Shown here piece by piece: positions 19,036-28,235 of a stretch of DNA of 64,000 nt. Position 1 is the stretch's first letter. Each line of letters opens with the position of its first letter. The notes under the pieces were generated by a model that worked only from the letters and a program-made list of their open reading frames with translations, did no database searches and had not been told where the DNA came from. The translations under genes were made by a program, and so were the position numbers. The DNA comes from Sphingobacteriales bacterium (GTDB taxonomy: Bacteria > Bacteroidota > Bacteroidia > Chitinophagales > JADIYW01): contig CP064984.1 in NCBI GenBank assembly GCA_016699615.1, positions 434,001 through 498,000 of the forward strand, read 5' to 3'.

Positions 19036-19161
19036 CAGCCGTTTTGCAAAAGCGGGGGTTTCGTGCTTCTATGACAGTGAAGTGCTAAATTCAAGCTTTG
19101 TGCATCTAATGAAGTTTAGTGCTAAAAATCCCCGCCTTCGCAAAGCGGCAAAACGTTATGC
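19030..19161 (+). other. attC-like palindromic site A (132 bp)
   Basis: Begins CACTAAC and ends GTTATGC. The ends are an imperfect long inverted repeat: the 5' arm GCCGTTTTGCAAAAGCGGGG pairs with CCCCGCCTTCGCAAAGCGGC (19128-19147), with unpaired bases near the tip. The preceding gene's stop lies within the first bases, as is common for integron cassettes. Length equals that of site E (61272-61403). Confidence 0.6.
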
Positions 19162-19205
19162 ACAATTTTAGGACGACAGACCACAACAAAAAATGAATTC
19201 ATTAA

Positions 19206-19775
19206 ATGAATGGTAAGACTATTACAAAAAGACAAAAAATTTCTGCAATTATTATAACACTACCATTTATATGTGCTGTTACTTTATTAATTATTGGACT
19301 TTTCACATTAGACGACATTTATCTTGACAAAGGCTTCAGTGTAAATTTTACTGCTATAACGACATTAGCTATTACCCACATAATTTCAATCATAATTCTC
19401 AAAAGACTTGACAAAATTGACATAGACTTACCAATATCTAAATTTAAGAAAGCATTTTCAATCATTGGACTTGTAATGCTGACATTTATTTTTAGTTTTT
19501 TATTAGAAATGGGTTTACGAATGAACCTCAATTATTGGTTAAAAGGCAATACTGTAGAAAAGATTGAGATGATAGTCATAGATAAGAATATTTCACACGG
19601 AAAAGCAACTGATTATTATATCGTCTTTAACTCAAATTATGGTAGATTAAAAAACAAAGTAAGACGAAGAAAATACGAATCATTTTCGATTGGAGAAAAA
19701 TATAAAGCTTCAGTGAACAAAGGCTATTTTGAAGGATATTTTTTGACAGAACCATTGAATAAAATAAATGACTAA
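19206..19775 (+). CDS. Membrane protein of unknown function, cassette gene
   Basis: A 189-residue protein with about three hydrophobic helices (near residues 13-32, 45-63 and 84-105) and a basic soluble C-terminal part containing NKVRRRKYESFSIGEKYKA. I do not recognise the family. It starts 45 bp after attC-like site A and ends shortly before trailer repeat R3a, so it forms a single-gene cassette. The ATG at 19206 gives a short basic N terminus before the first helix. Confidence 0.62.
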   Translation: MNGKTITKRQKISAIIITLPFICAVTLLIIGLFTLDDIYLDKGFSVNFTAITTLAITHIISIIILKRLDKIDIDLPISKFKKAFSIIGLVMLTFIFSFLLEMGLRMNLNYWLKGNTVEKIEMIVIDKNISHGKATDYYIVFNSNYGRLKNKVRRRKYESFSIGEKYKASVNKGYFEGYFLTEPLNKIND

Positions 19776-19788
19776 TGAGAAAAACTGT

Positions 19789-19856
19789 GCATAACACGGG
19801 TGGCAGTTGCGCAACGCGGTTTTTTTTGTGGTCGTTTTACATAATTTATATATCAT
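19789..19856 (+). repeat. Trailer repeat R3, copy a
   Basis: Starts GCATAACACGGGTGGCAGTT and ends with ACATAATTTATATATCAT. Close copies lie at 23064-23133 and, inverted, at 38549-38610. Contains the small hairpin GTTGCGCAAC. In each case it follows the last gene of a cassette group. Confidence 0.65.
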
Positions 19857-20042
19857 ATATTATTTGCATTAATATATTATTGCTTTCTTTCTTTTTGTTC
19901 TCTGGTATCTGGTGGCGCTTCTTGTAAAAATATAGGTTTCTATTTGCTTTTTAGCCTGTTTCTTGCCTTTTTATTGCTTTTAATAAGGCTTAATGCTTCT
20001 ATTTTTCGCTTTGGCTTATTAAAGAACAGGTATTTCTGTAAA

Positions 20043-21452
20043 TTATAACTTATTGTCGCCATCAATAACGTATTTGTTTGCTCCTTGTATGCCTCGTGTA
20101 TTTACTCGCTTCATGTTTCTGTAGTTTATCAGCGTGCCTAATACTGGCTCTACTGTGCTACTCCGTTTCCGTACCATACGCTTTGCATACGCTTCATTAC
20201 TTGTTAAACGTTCATGCATTCTATCATAATATGGTTTATCTATGCTGTCTTCTATCTTTTTGTATTTGGTAACCTTACCACAGCATTGTGCTCTCAATGC
20301 ACAATTTTTGCAATCACTTTCACTACTTCTGTATTGTTTCTTTTCATAACCTTTGCTATCTGTTTTTATCCCTTTGTAGCTCAGTACTGCTTTGTTGCCA
20401 CGCTGGCATTCATACTGATTATCTATCCTATTGAAAACAAAACCTGCTCTTTCACTTTTGTATTGTCCAAAATTAGGAATGTAGGCTGTTATATTTTTCT
20501 GCTCTAAATACTTTAGTGCCTTGCCACTACTATAACCAGCATCGGCAATTACTTCTTTTATTTTTATATCATTTTCTAATAAATTAACACTTGTTTCTCA
20601 ATAATTAAAGCTAAACTATCACTATCTTTCTTGCTGGCAAAATCTGCCAAAGCACCAGTAATAACATGATATTTATCGTCTACACTTACTTGAGCAGCAT
20701 AGTTGAGTTGTCTTGCTTTGCCTGGCTTTACTGCTATTCTAGCATCAGGGTCTGTTGTATTGATGTGTGTATGGTTGCTGGTAAATTTAGGACGAATAAG
20801 ATTGCCATGCTCATCTGTCTGTTTAGGATTTACTGCATTGCCAGGCATATCTTTGTATGCTTTAGCTTTCCATGCATGGTGTTTGTCTACAGCTTTTTCA
20901 TAGAAGCTTTTACTTTAAAGTCGCTATGTTCGTTCAGTTCATTAGCATACAATACAGCATCATCAACAACTTGTTTTTCTATCAAAGCATCCATAGAAGC
21001 ATTGGCTTTTACATAAGCACTATCTACACATTGACGCTTACCACTAACCATGCCTTTGTCTACGCATAGCTTTAGTACTTGTTGAAAAGTGTAAGGAATA
21101 GTTCTTCGCCATATAATTGTCTAGTTCTAGAAATAGTAGAATGCCAAGGAAGAGGCTCGTCAATATCATAACCAATAAACAAACGAATGGCAAGTGAATC
21201 AGCACAGAAAGCGATGAGTTTTCTATCGGAATTTATGTTGTTGAGATAACCAACAAGCAGAATTTTGAAAAACACAACTGGGTCTATACTTTCGTTGCCA
21301 TCATTGCCATAATACACAGCAGTAGCCTTATAAATCCAATGAAGCGAAATGGCACTATTCAGCTTTCTATAGAAATTATCTTGAGGTACGAGCTCAGGCA
21401 GAGAAGTAAAGAAAATAGTTTTAGGTTGAAATGATTTGCGTCCTTGCATGTG
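20043..21452 (-). pseudogene. IS1182-family transposase remnant
   Basis: Minus-strand fragments in several frames add up to one transposase. The N-terminal DUF772-type part (21072-21450) has PELVPQDNFYRKLNSAI and GYDIDEPLPWHSTISRTRQL; a central part (20576-20848) has DPDARIAVKPGKARQLNYAA and DDKYHVITGALAD; a C-terminal part (20043-20297) has YDRMHERLTSNEAYAKRMV and STVEPVLGTLINYRNMKRVN. Frameshifts and stops separate them, so it cannot be active. The N-terminal piece as an open frame extends to 21575, but homology begins near MQGRKSFQPKTIF. No clear terminal inverted repeats were found. It lies between repeat R3a and attC-like site B. Confidence 0.85.
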
Positions 21453-21566
21453 CGAATATACGAAGAATAAGCAAACATATGTTATATAAAAGTATTCTAA
21501 GTATATTAATATATAGTTATTTATACAGAAGATATAAAATATCAAAAAAGTCATTATTTTTACGTT

Positions 21567-21704
21567 GTGCAACAAACACAGCAGTTTGGCAAAATGGCGG
21601 GTTTAGTGCTAAATTCAACGGCACTTCTTCGATTGAACTTTTGTGCAAAACTGAACATTTGTGCTTCGATTTCCGCCACTTCGCCAAGCCGCAAACCGTT
21701 ATGG
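21567..21704 (+). other. attC-like palindromic site B (138 bp)
   Basis: Runs from GTGCAAC to GTTATGG. Its 5' arm GCAGTTTGGCAAAATGGCGG is complementary, with bulges, to CCGCCACTTCGCCAAGCCGC (21673-21692). The central part shares AGTGCTAAATTCAA with site A. It precedes the next cassette gene. Confidence 0.58.
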
Positions 21705-21731
21705 GCAAGTTTAAAAATATTGTGCCTGCTT

Positions 21732-22366
21732 TGAAGTGCCGCAGGACTAACGGAAAATTCGCACTTTTACTATTTATTAGTATGTTTTCAATTCATTATT
21801 CTTATTCACAGAATGTTGTTACAAATTCAAATGGTGAAAAAATTATTCTAAATACTGATGGAACATGGTATAAAATTACTGAACAAAACCCAAAAGTAGT
21901 TGCAAATATTGAAAAAAGTGAATTAGTTCTACCAGGTGTTGTAGGTTGTAATGGCGAAAAAAGTGAACCATTATTTGTTAGTAAAATAATAGAAATAGAT
22001 GGAGACAAGTTTCCATATATTGTTACAAATAAGAAAACAATATTTATGATGCAAAAGAATCCATTATTTAAAATATATCCGATTCAAGGTATTACTATCG
22101 CAAAAAATGAAACAGACATAAAAATAATTAATGATTATGAAAAAAAGCTTCTAAAAAATGAAATCAAAAACGAAATCAATATTAGTTGTTCTGATGTATT
22201 GCCATCTTCATATTCTAACTTAGAATGGTCTTTTGAAATAGATTATGTGTTATATAAAATCTACTATAGTGTTGATAAAAATAATGATGTATTTACCTTT
22301 GTATATACTCAAAATGGTGTATTCCAATTAAAAAAAGTCTGTAAAGTAATAGATTGGTCAAAATAA
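21732..22366 (+). CDS. Secreted protein of unknown function, cassette gene
   Basis: The recognisable protein begins with a signal peptide (KFALLLFISMFSIHYSYSQ, cut after SYSQ) and continues with NGEKIILNTDGTWYKI, a motif seen at the start of many exported Bacteroidota proteins. The remaining 170 residues match no family known to me. The frame is open much further upstream, through site B, so the start is uncertain; TTG 21732 (chosen), ATG 21702 and ATG 21782 are options. Two Cys residues are present. Unknown role, probably periplasmic. Confidence 0.58.
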
Positions 22367-22403
22367 ATTTTGCTTTTGTTCCATTATTCGTTAACTTTGT
22401 TTC

Positions 22404-22751
22404 GTGGAAGAAATAAGACAAATCATATTTTACAAAAACTTTTTCTATGAGTTCTTTAACGAACAAACAGAAAAAGTAAGAACTAAAATAGATGAAGTCT
22501 TGTTTATTATTTCAGTAGTTGAACGCATTCCAATTAAGTTTTTCAAGAAAATTGAAGGTGTTAAAGATTTATATGAAATTCGTATCGAGTACGAAAGTAA
22601 TATCTACAGAATATTTTGCTGCTTTGACAAAGGAAAAGTAGTTGTTTTATTTAACGGTTTTCAAAAGAAATCTCAAAAAACACCAACTAAAGAAATAGAC
22701 AAAGCAATTAAAATAATGAATGAATATTTTAACGAAATAAAAACAGAATAA
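22404..22751 (+). CDS. HigB-like toxin (phage Gp49-like/RelE superfamily)
   Basis: A 115-residue protein of the RelE-like mRNA interferase fold, Gp49-like branch: KFFKKIEGVKDLYEIRIEYE, then NIYRIFCCFDKGKVVVLFNG, then FQKKSQKTPTKEIDKA. This order (GxxLYExR, YRxFY, HGFxKK) is typical. It would cut mRNA on the ribosome when freed from its antitoxin. Start is GTG at 22404. It lies one base before the HTH partner, toxin first, as in higBA. The pair occupies one cassette between site B and trailer R3b. Confidence 0.82.
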   Translation: MEEIRQIIFYKNFFYEFFNEQTEKVRTKIDEVLFIISVVERIPIKFFKKIEGVKDLYEIRIEYESNIYRIFCCFDKGKVVVLFNGFQKKSQKTPTKEIDKAIKIMNEYFNEIKTE

Positions 22752-22752
22752 A

Positions 22753-23055
22753 ATGAAAACAAAAAATAAAAATATCACGACATTTTCAGAACATCTTGAA
22801 AAACAATACGGAAAAATTGGAACTGCAAAAAGAACCGAATTTGAAATTAAAGCTAAAGCTTTTGCAATTGGCGAAGTTATCAAAGAAGAAAGACATTTAG
22901 CAAAGTTGACTCAAGAACAATTAGCCGAAAAAACAGGAACAAAAAAAAGTTTTATTTCAAGAATTGAAAATGGACACAGCGACATTCAACTTTCAACTTT
23001 GTATCGACTTTTAGAAAACGGACTTGGAAGAAAAATTTCGTTGACGATTTCATAA
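22753..23055 (+). CDS. HigA-like XRE antitoxin
   Basis: A 100-residue DNA-binding antitoxin. The helix-turn-helix spans about residues 45-95: LTQEQLAEKTGTKKSFISRI followed by ENGHSDIQLSTLYRLLENGL. The N-terminal half is a helical region likely to bind the toxin. It starts 1 bp after the toxin stop, so they are translated together. The pair would repress its own promoter. The stop lies 8 bp before the CCCATAAC start of trailer R3b. Confidence 0.85.
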   Translation: MKTKNKNITTFSEHLEKQYGKIGTAKRTEFEIKAKAFAIGEVIKEERHLAKLTQEQLAEKTGTKKSFISRIENGHSDIQLSTLYRLLENGLGRKISLTIS

Positions 23056-23063
23056 AAAACCAG

Positions 23064-23133
23064 CCCATAACATCGGTGGCAGTTGCACAACGTTGTATTT
23101 TTGGGTGGCAGTTTTACATAATTTATATATCAT
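23064..23133 (+). repeat. Trailer repeat R3, copy b
   Basis: CCCATAACATCGGTGGCAGT onward, close to R3a (19789) and to the inverted R3c (38549-38610). It marks the end of the first cassette chain; the chromosomal histidine kinase gene follows. Contains the hairpin GTTGCACAAC. Confidence 0.65.
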
Positions 23134-23215
23134 TAAACTAATGCAATTAGAAGTTGAACAAAAAAGTTCTGCATACATATATGTAGTATTAATGCAATAT
23201 CTTAGCTTGGACTTA

Positions 23216-25249
23216 TTACAAATAAAGCTTAAAGATAGTACCATTAGGTATATTGTTTTCATGAACAATTTTGCATTGTATGGCATTTGCTAAATCTCGT
23301 ATAATGTGTAAGCCAAACCCTGTTTTGGTGTTGGCTGTCGTTTTTTCTGTAAATAAATTTTCTACCTGTTCGCTTTTTATTCCACTACCATTGTCTGTTA
23401 TTGACAATACAATTTGGTTGTGCTCTCTTTTTGCATTCCAAATAATTTCCGCATTTTCTGTATTCTTTAATGCTTTTACGGCATTCGCTGTAAGATTATA
23501 CATAATAGTTTGCAGATAATTTTCGTCTGTATTTACTGTGAGATTTTCTATATTTATATAATGTATTTTTATATTATTTATATTGCTTTCTGAATAAAAT
23601 TTTTGAATGTATGCATACAAATCATCTACCGAAACTTGCTTTTTTTGTGGATTGAAATTTTGCATCTGCGATTTACTCCACGTGAGCAATGATTCCATAT
23701 TGTTGAGCAAATCATTGGCAGAGTTTTTTATTTGTAGATTACATTCGTTTCTAATTTCAGCAGGCAAATTTTCTGTACTATTTTCTTGTAGTTGCAAATA
23801 ATTGACTAAGCTTGCAATCGGACTTCGCAAATCGTGACTGAGGATACCAAAGAATCTTGCTTTTAGTTGGTTAGCTTTATCTAATTCGGCATTCAACTTT
23901 CGCAAAGTATCGTTTGTTTTTTTTCTGGTTCTATTTTGATAATACAATAGAGTTCCAATAATTAATAAGGCAGCAAGTCCACAAAAAAGTATAATGCGTT
24001 CACTTCTATTTTTATCTAATTGTAGTTGATTAATTTGTAATTGTTTATCGCGTGTTTCTATTTCTCTTTTACTTTCTAAGCCAGCAATTTGGTTTTTTAA
24101 ATCTTGAGAATAAACAGAATCATTCAACGTAACAAATGCTTCATAATATTCAATAGCTTTTGCATACTTTTTTTGGTCTGCCAACAATTGCGCATAAGGT
24201 TTTAGAAATTGTATTTCAAGGTCTGAGTATTTTAGTTCTCTTGATTTATTGATAGCATAGTTTAAATAATAATCTGCTTTAGTAGCAAATTCTGATTTTG
24301 ACAGTTGTAGGCTATCTGGCAATGTTTTAATTAATTCTGGATGAAAGTATAGATTTTTATAAACCAGGCCACGATTACCATCATTGTATATTTTATAAAG
24401 ATTATCACCATATGCTTCAAAAATTTTGGTTGCTTCTTCTGTGTATTGTAGTTGTATTTTTGGATTGTTTTCATAAGCTGATGTAAGTTGTACATTCAAT
24501 CTACCAATACCTTCCACAAAATTTGCAGCTTTATTTTTCTCAAGTGATTTATTAAAATAATAAATTGCAGAATCGTTTTTTTTCTCTTTTAAATATACAG
24601 TTCCTAATATTTCATAGGCTTGTGCCTGCCAATATACATAATCAGCATCTTGTTTCCTATTGAAAATAGCTAATGCTCTGTTTACATATTCTTTAGATTT
24701 ATTCAAATCAAATTGTATAAAAAGAATGACAGATATTGAATAATAGCCCATAGCCATTTGATCATCACTATTTATTTGCTTTGACAAATCTATTCCCTTT
24801 AAAAAATATTCAGTCGCTTTAGGCAAATTACTTTCTCGTTGATAAATGGCACCTATGCTATAATTACTTAGAATCACACCAAGTGAGTCTTTATTTTTTT
24901 CACTTTCTTTTAATGACAATTTAAAAAACTTTAATGCATTTACATTATCACCTTTTGCCGTATACATATTTGCTTTGTATCTATGCGCAGTAGTAATCCC
25001 TATATTCCATTTTGCTTTTTTAGCAATGTTTTCTGCAGTATCTACAATTAGTAGACCTTTATCTATATCACCATTCATTAGAGCTTGATAACTCATCTCC
25101 AAATAGGTTTCTGCCTTGACAGTATCTACTTTAGTTTTTTTTAAAGCAATATTTAAAGAGTCCATTATTAATTTATAATCTACCAGCTGTGCTTTTAGAT
25201 TACAATGAAAGAATAATAGCAAAATGCAGATGAATAAAGTTTTATACAT
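23216..25249 (-). CDS. TPR-containing sensor histidine kinase
   Basis: A 677-residue sensor. Signal peptide (ends about CNLKAQ), then about eight TPR-like repeats in the periplasm (residues 40-380), one membrane helix (ILFCGLAALLIIGTLLYY, about 415-432), a coiled linker, the phosphoacceptor His471 in GILSHDLRSPIASL, and the HATPase domain: N box NLTANAVKAL, G1 TDNGSGIK, G2 TKTGFGLHIIRDL. It would phosphorylate a response regulator in trans; none is adjacent. The signal sensed is unknown, though the TPRs suggest a protein or peptide partner. Confidence 0.9.
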   Translation of the reverse strand: MYKTLFICILLLFFHCNLKAQLVDYKLIMDSLNIALKKTKVDTVKAETYLEMSYQALMNGDIDKGLLIVDTAENIAKKAKWNIGITTAHRYKANMYTAKGDNVNALKFFKLSLKESEKNKDSLGVILSNYSIGAIYQRESNLPKATEYFLKGIDLSKQINSDDQMAMGYYSISVILFIQFDLNKSKEYVNRALAIFNRKQDADYVYWQAQAYEILGTVYLKEKKNDSAIYYFNKSLEKNKAANFVEGIGRLNVQLTSAYENNPKIQLQYTEEATKIFEAYGDNLYKIYNDGNRGLVYKNLYFHPELIKTLPDSLQLSKSEFATKADYYLNYAINKSRELKYSDLEIQFLKPYAQLLADQKKYAKAIEYYEAFVTLNDSVYSQDLKNQIAGLESKREIETRDKQLQINQLQLDKNRSERIILFCGLAALLIIGTLLYYQNRTRKKTNDTLRKLNAELDKANQLKARFFGILSHDLRSPIASLVNYLQLQENSTENLPAEIRNECNLQIKNSANDLLNNMESLLTWSKSQMQNFNPQKKQVSVDDLYAYIQKFYSESNINNIKIHYINIENLTVNTDENYLQTIMYNLTANAVKALKNTENAEIIWNAKREHNQIVLSITDNGSGIKSEQVENLFTEKTTANTKTGFGLHIIRDLANAIQCKIVHENNIPNGTIFKLYL

Positions 25250-25400
25250 TAGATGGTTTTTATCTAAAATAAGTATATTTTCTGAATTATAAAAATGTAT
25301 TATATAAAGTATAAAGTGAAGATATAAATATATTATATGTGCGAGTTATGAAATTCTAATAAAAGATAAATGAAATGCTCAAAAATCTAAATACGATTAC

Positions 25401-26651
25401 TTATTTCAATAGTGCTGTAATTCTTTCTTTTAATGGTGGATGTGAGTAGTTGAAAAAGACATACCATTTATCAGGATTTAAGTTACTCAAATTATTGCTG
25501 CTCAGTTTTTTTAATGCATCTATTAAAAATTGTCCAGTTCCTGTTTTTTCTTTAGCATAGTTGTCTGCTTCAAATTCATTTTTGCGAGAAAATACATTCA
25601 TAAATATTTCTACAACAGTAGAAATTGGACTATACAATAAACTAAAAGCTATTAAGCCTAATACAAAAACTGGCTTGTCTGATGCGTAGCCTAATGATTG
25701 TGTTAATTGTGGTAGGCTAATTGCCAAAGATAAAATGTATAAAATGATGCCCATTTGTACAACACTTATAATTATGCTTTTTTGTATGTGTTTTAGTTTA
25801 TAATGACCAACTTCGTGTGCTAAAATAGCTACAAGTTCTTCTACTGTGTGGTCTTTAATTAATGTATCGTACAATACAATTGTTTTTTTACTACCTAAAC
25901 CACTAAAATAGGCATTTGCTTTTGTGCTTCTTTTACTGCCATCAATTACCATAATATTAGTCAAAGGAAAATCTACTGTTTTTGCAAAAGCTTCAATTTT
26001 TTCTCTTAAACTTCCAGCTTCCAATGGTTGTAGTTTGTTGAAGATAGGAACTATCCAGCTGGTGTAAAACATTACCATAAAAATACTGAATGCAGAAAAT
26101 AATATCCAAGCATATAGCCAAAATAGCTTTCCAGCATATTGATAAAATAATACAAATAAGCTAAGTAAAATACCACCAATTATTGCTGAGATAAAATAAC
26201 CTTTTAGCTTATCAATAATAAATGTTTTAAGCGACATTTTGTTAAAGCCATATTTTTCTTCAATTACGAATGTGCTGTATAGTTGAAAAGGCAAACTAAT
26301 AAAATCTGATGCTATCATAAACACACCAAAAAATAATAATACTTGTAATATTTCGTTACTTGTTTGTGCCTCTACCCAAAGTTGTACATGTGCAAATCCT
26401 TTTATAAATAAAAACACAAGTGTAAGTACTATACTAAAAACCGTAGATATACTACTCAGTTTTTCTCTTTCTGCATGGTAGTTTTGTGCTTTTTTATATT
26501 TTTCAACATCATACACATCATCTAAAATAGTTGGAATAGGTTGTAGCCAAGATTTGCTATTTCTTTTGTCTAAAATAAAATCAATAATAGCCTCAATGGC
26601 AATGATTGTAATAATTATCCAAAAAAGAATGTTGTATCCAGATGTAATCAT
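25401..26651 (-). CDS. M48-family membrane metalloprotease (Ste24-like)
   Basis: A 416-residue polytopic zinc protease. The zinc site is AILAHEVGHYKLKH (HExxH) with the third ligand Glu in NEFEADNYAKE. Several helices precede and follow, and the N-terminal peptidase_M48_N region has VEKYKKAQNYHAE. In eukaryotes this family trims prenylated CAAX proteins; bacterial members act in membrane protein quality control or on unknown substrates. It stands alone on the minus strand, 150 bp from the histidine kinase, and diverges from the ribosomal protein gene. Confidence 0.88.
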   Translation of the reverse strand: MITSGYNILFWIIITIIAIEAIIDFILDKRNSKSWLQPIPTILDDVYDVEKYKKAQNYHAEREKLSSISTVFSIVLTLVFLFIKGFAHVQLWVEAQTSNEILQVLLFFGVFMIASDFISLPFQLYSTFVIEEKYGFNKMSLKTFIIDKLKGYFISAIIGGILLSLFVLFYQYAGKLFWLYAWILFSAFSIFMVMFYTSWIVPIFNKLQPLEAGSLREKIEAFAKTVDFPLTNIMVIDGSKRSTKANAYFSGLGSKKTIVLYDTLIKDHTVEELVAILAHEVGHYKLKHIQKSIIISVVQMGIILYILSLAISLPQLTQSLGYASDKPVFVLGLIAFSLLYSPISTVVEIFMNVFSRKNEFEADNYAKEKTGTGQFLIDALKKLSSNNLSNLNPDKWYVFFNYSHPPLKERITALLK

Positions 26652-26758
26652 AGTGCAAATCTAATATAATTGTGTTTTTTTTACCATTTAATATTTTGAA
26701 GTTTAATTTGATTTTACATAAAATAACTATATTTGCGGAAAATAAAATTTAATTTCAA

Positions 26759-26869
26759 ATGGGAAAAGGCGATAAAAGAACAAAAAGAGGAAAAATAGTT
26801 AATGGTAGCTTTGGTAATTCACGTCCTCATAAAGTAAAAAAACAAAAAGAAGAAGCAAAAAAAGACTAA
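26759..26869 (+). CDS. 30S ribosomal protein bTHX
   Basis: A 36-residue very basic protein: MGKGDKRTKRGKIVNGSFGN then SRPHKVKKQKEEAKKD. This matches the Thermus bTHX type that sits on the head of the 30S subunit and is common in Bacteroidota. The gene is too short for most gene callers. It stands between the protease (minus strand) and the glycosyltransferase (plus strand), 33 bp before the latter. A TATATTTG -7 box lies at 26727-26735. Confidence 0.88.
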   Translation: MGKGDKRTKRGKIVNGSFGNSRPHKVKKQKEEAKKD

Positions 26870-26902
26870 ATAGTTTTTTTGTTTATATATTGAATTTTAG
26901 GT

Positions 26903-28029
26903 ATGCAAGATTCGATAGACAAGCCAGTTCGGATTGCCATGGTTTTGGATACATATGATGACGCCAGAAATGGTGCTGTGATATCTACACAAAGATTTAC
27001 AAAATTACTAAGAAGTAATGGTAATAAGGTAATCATCGTATCAACAGGAAAACCTGTAGAAGATAAAGTCTTATTAAAAGAATTTTACCCACCATTTTTA
27101 TTTATACGCAACATTATGAAGCGTATGAAATTTACATTTGCGTGGCCAAATAATGAAAAATTAATAGATGTAATAGATAAAGTAGATATTGTACACAATC
27201 ATTTTCCATTTTATCTAGGCTACAAAGCAATTAAAATTGCAAAGCAAAAAAACAAACCAATAGTTTCTACATTTCACGTTCAAGCAGAGCAAATTGCCAA
27301 CAATATTGGAATTTATAATAAACAAATTATAAAGTTTATATACAAAATTTTTATACATACAATTTATTCAAAATCAAATATTGTTGTATGTCCAAGTGAT
27401 TTTGCTGCTCAGGAAATTAAAAGATATGGTTGCACAACACCAACAGTTGTTATATCTAATGGTGTGATATCAGAATACCGTGATTTGCATTTAGAAAAAA
27501 ATGAAAATTATTTTACTTTGCTTACTGTGGGTAGAAATGCTGCAGAAAAAGGCAAGATATGTTGATTAATGCAGTGGCACAATCAAAATATAAGAACAAA
27601 ATTAGAGTACAAATTATTGGTGATGGTCCAAAGCGAAAGTATTTAGAAGGCTTAGCCAATAAGTTGTTGCCCAATCAAGTAGAATTCAAATATTTGCCTA
27701 CAGAAAAAGTAATTGAATATTATAACAAAGCAGATTTGTATGTGCATTGTGCTGCTGTAGAAGTAGAATGTATGACTGCGTTGGAAGCAATAGCATGTGG
27801 CTTACCTGCATTAATTTCAGACTCAGACTTGAGTGCTGCAAAACAATTTGCCATCAATAAAGAATTTGTATTCTCAGACATTAAAAATTTGGCTGAAAAG
27901 ATTGATTTTTTCTATGAAAATAGAGACTTGTTGGCTGATGCAAAAACTCAATATCTTGAGAAATCTAAACAATTTAGCATAGAAAAATCATATCAAAAGT
28001 TGATTAATACATACAATTCTTTGTTGTAA
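26903..28029 (+). CDS. Family 4 glycosyltransferase (frameshifted)
   Basis: GT-B fold glycosyltransferase of about 375 residues. The N-terminal half has RIAMVLDTYDDARNGAVIST and the acceptor-side HNHFPFYLGYKA; the C-terminal half has VQIIGDGPKRKYLEGL and the nucleotide-sugar EX7E motif in CMTALEAIACGLPALISDSD. The frame breaks near 27555: with one added base GRNAAEKGKDMLINAVAQS reads through. N-terminal features resemble enzymes that glucosylate diacylglycerol, so a glycolipid product is possible but unproven. It follows bTHX on the same strand. Confidence 0.84.
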
Positions 28030-28235
28030 AATAATTCTTTCTAAGTGCTGAATTCAAGTTACAAATGCAACTTCATTTAAAATCTTATTTTTATACTTTA
28101 GATGTCATATTGTTGTATCCACTTCTGATTTGCTTACTCTAACTAATATAATATTTATTTTTAAAAATATTTGAATTTACTTTCTTAACGCTATTTTTCT
28201 AATGCATTAACCTTTTATTATAATCTTATAAGTAA
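28030..28235. other. Intergenic with one dispersed repeat copy
   Basis: Convergent space between the glycosyltransferase and the DUF5686 gene. It contains a TTAACGCTATTTTTCTAATG element (28186-28205), the inverted form of the repeat near 16656. GCTGAATTCAAGTTACAAAT near 28047 resembles 8379 onward. No gene seen. Confidence 0.55.
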
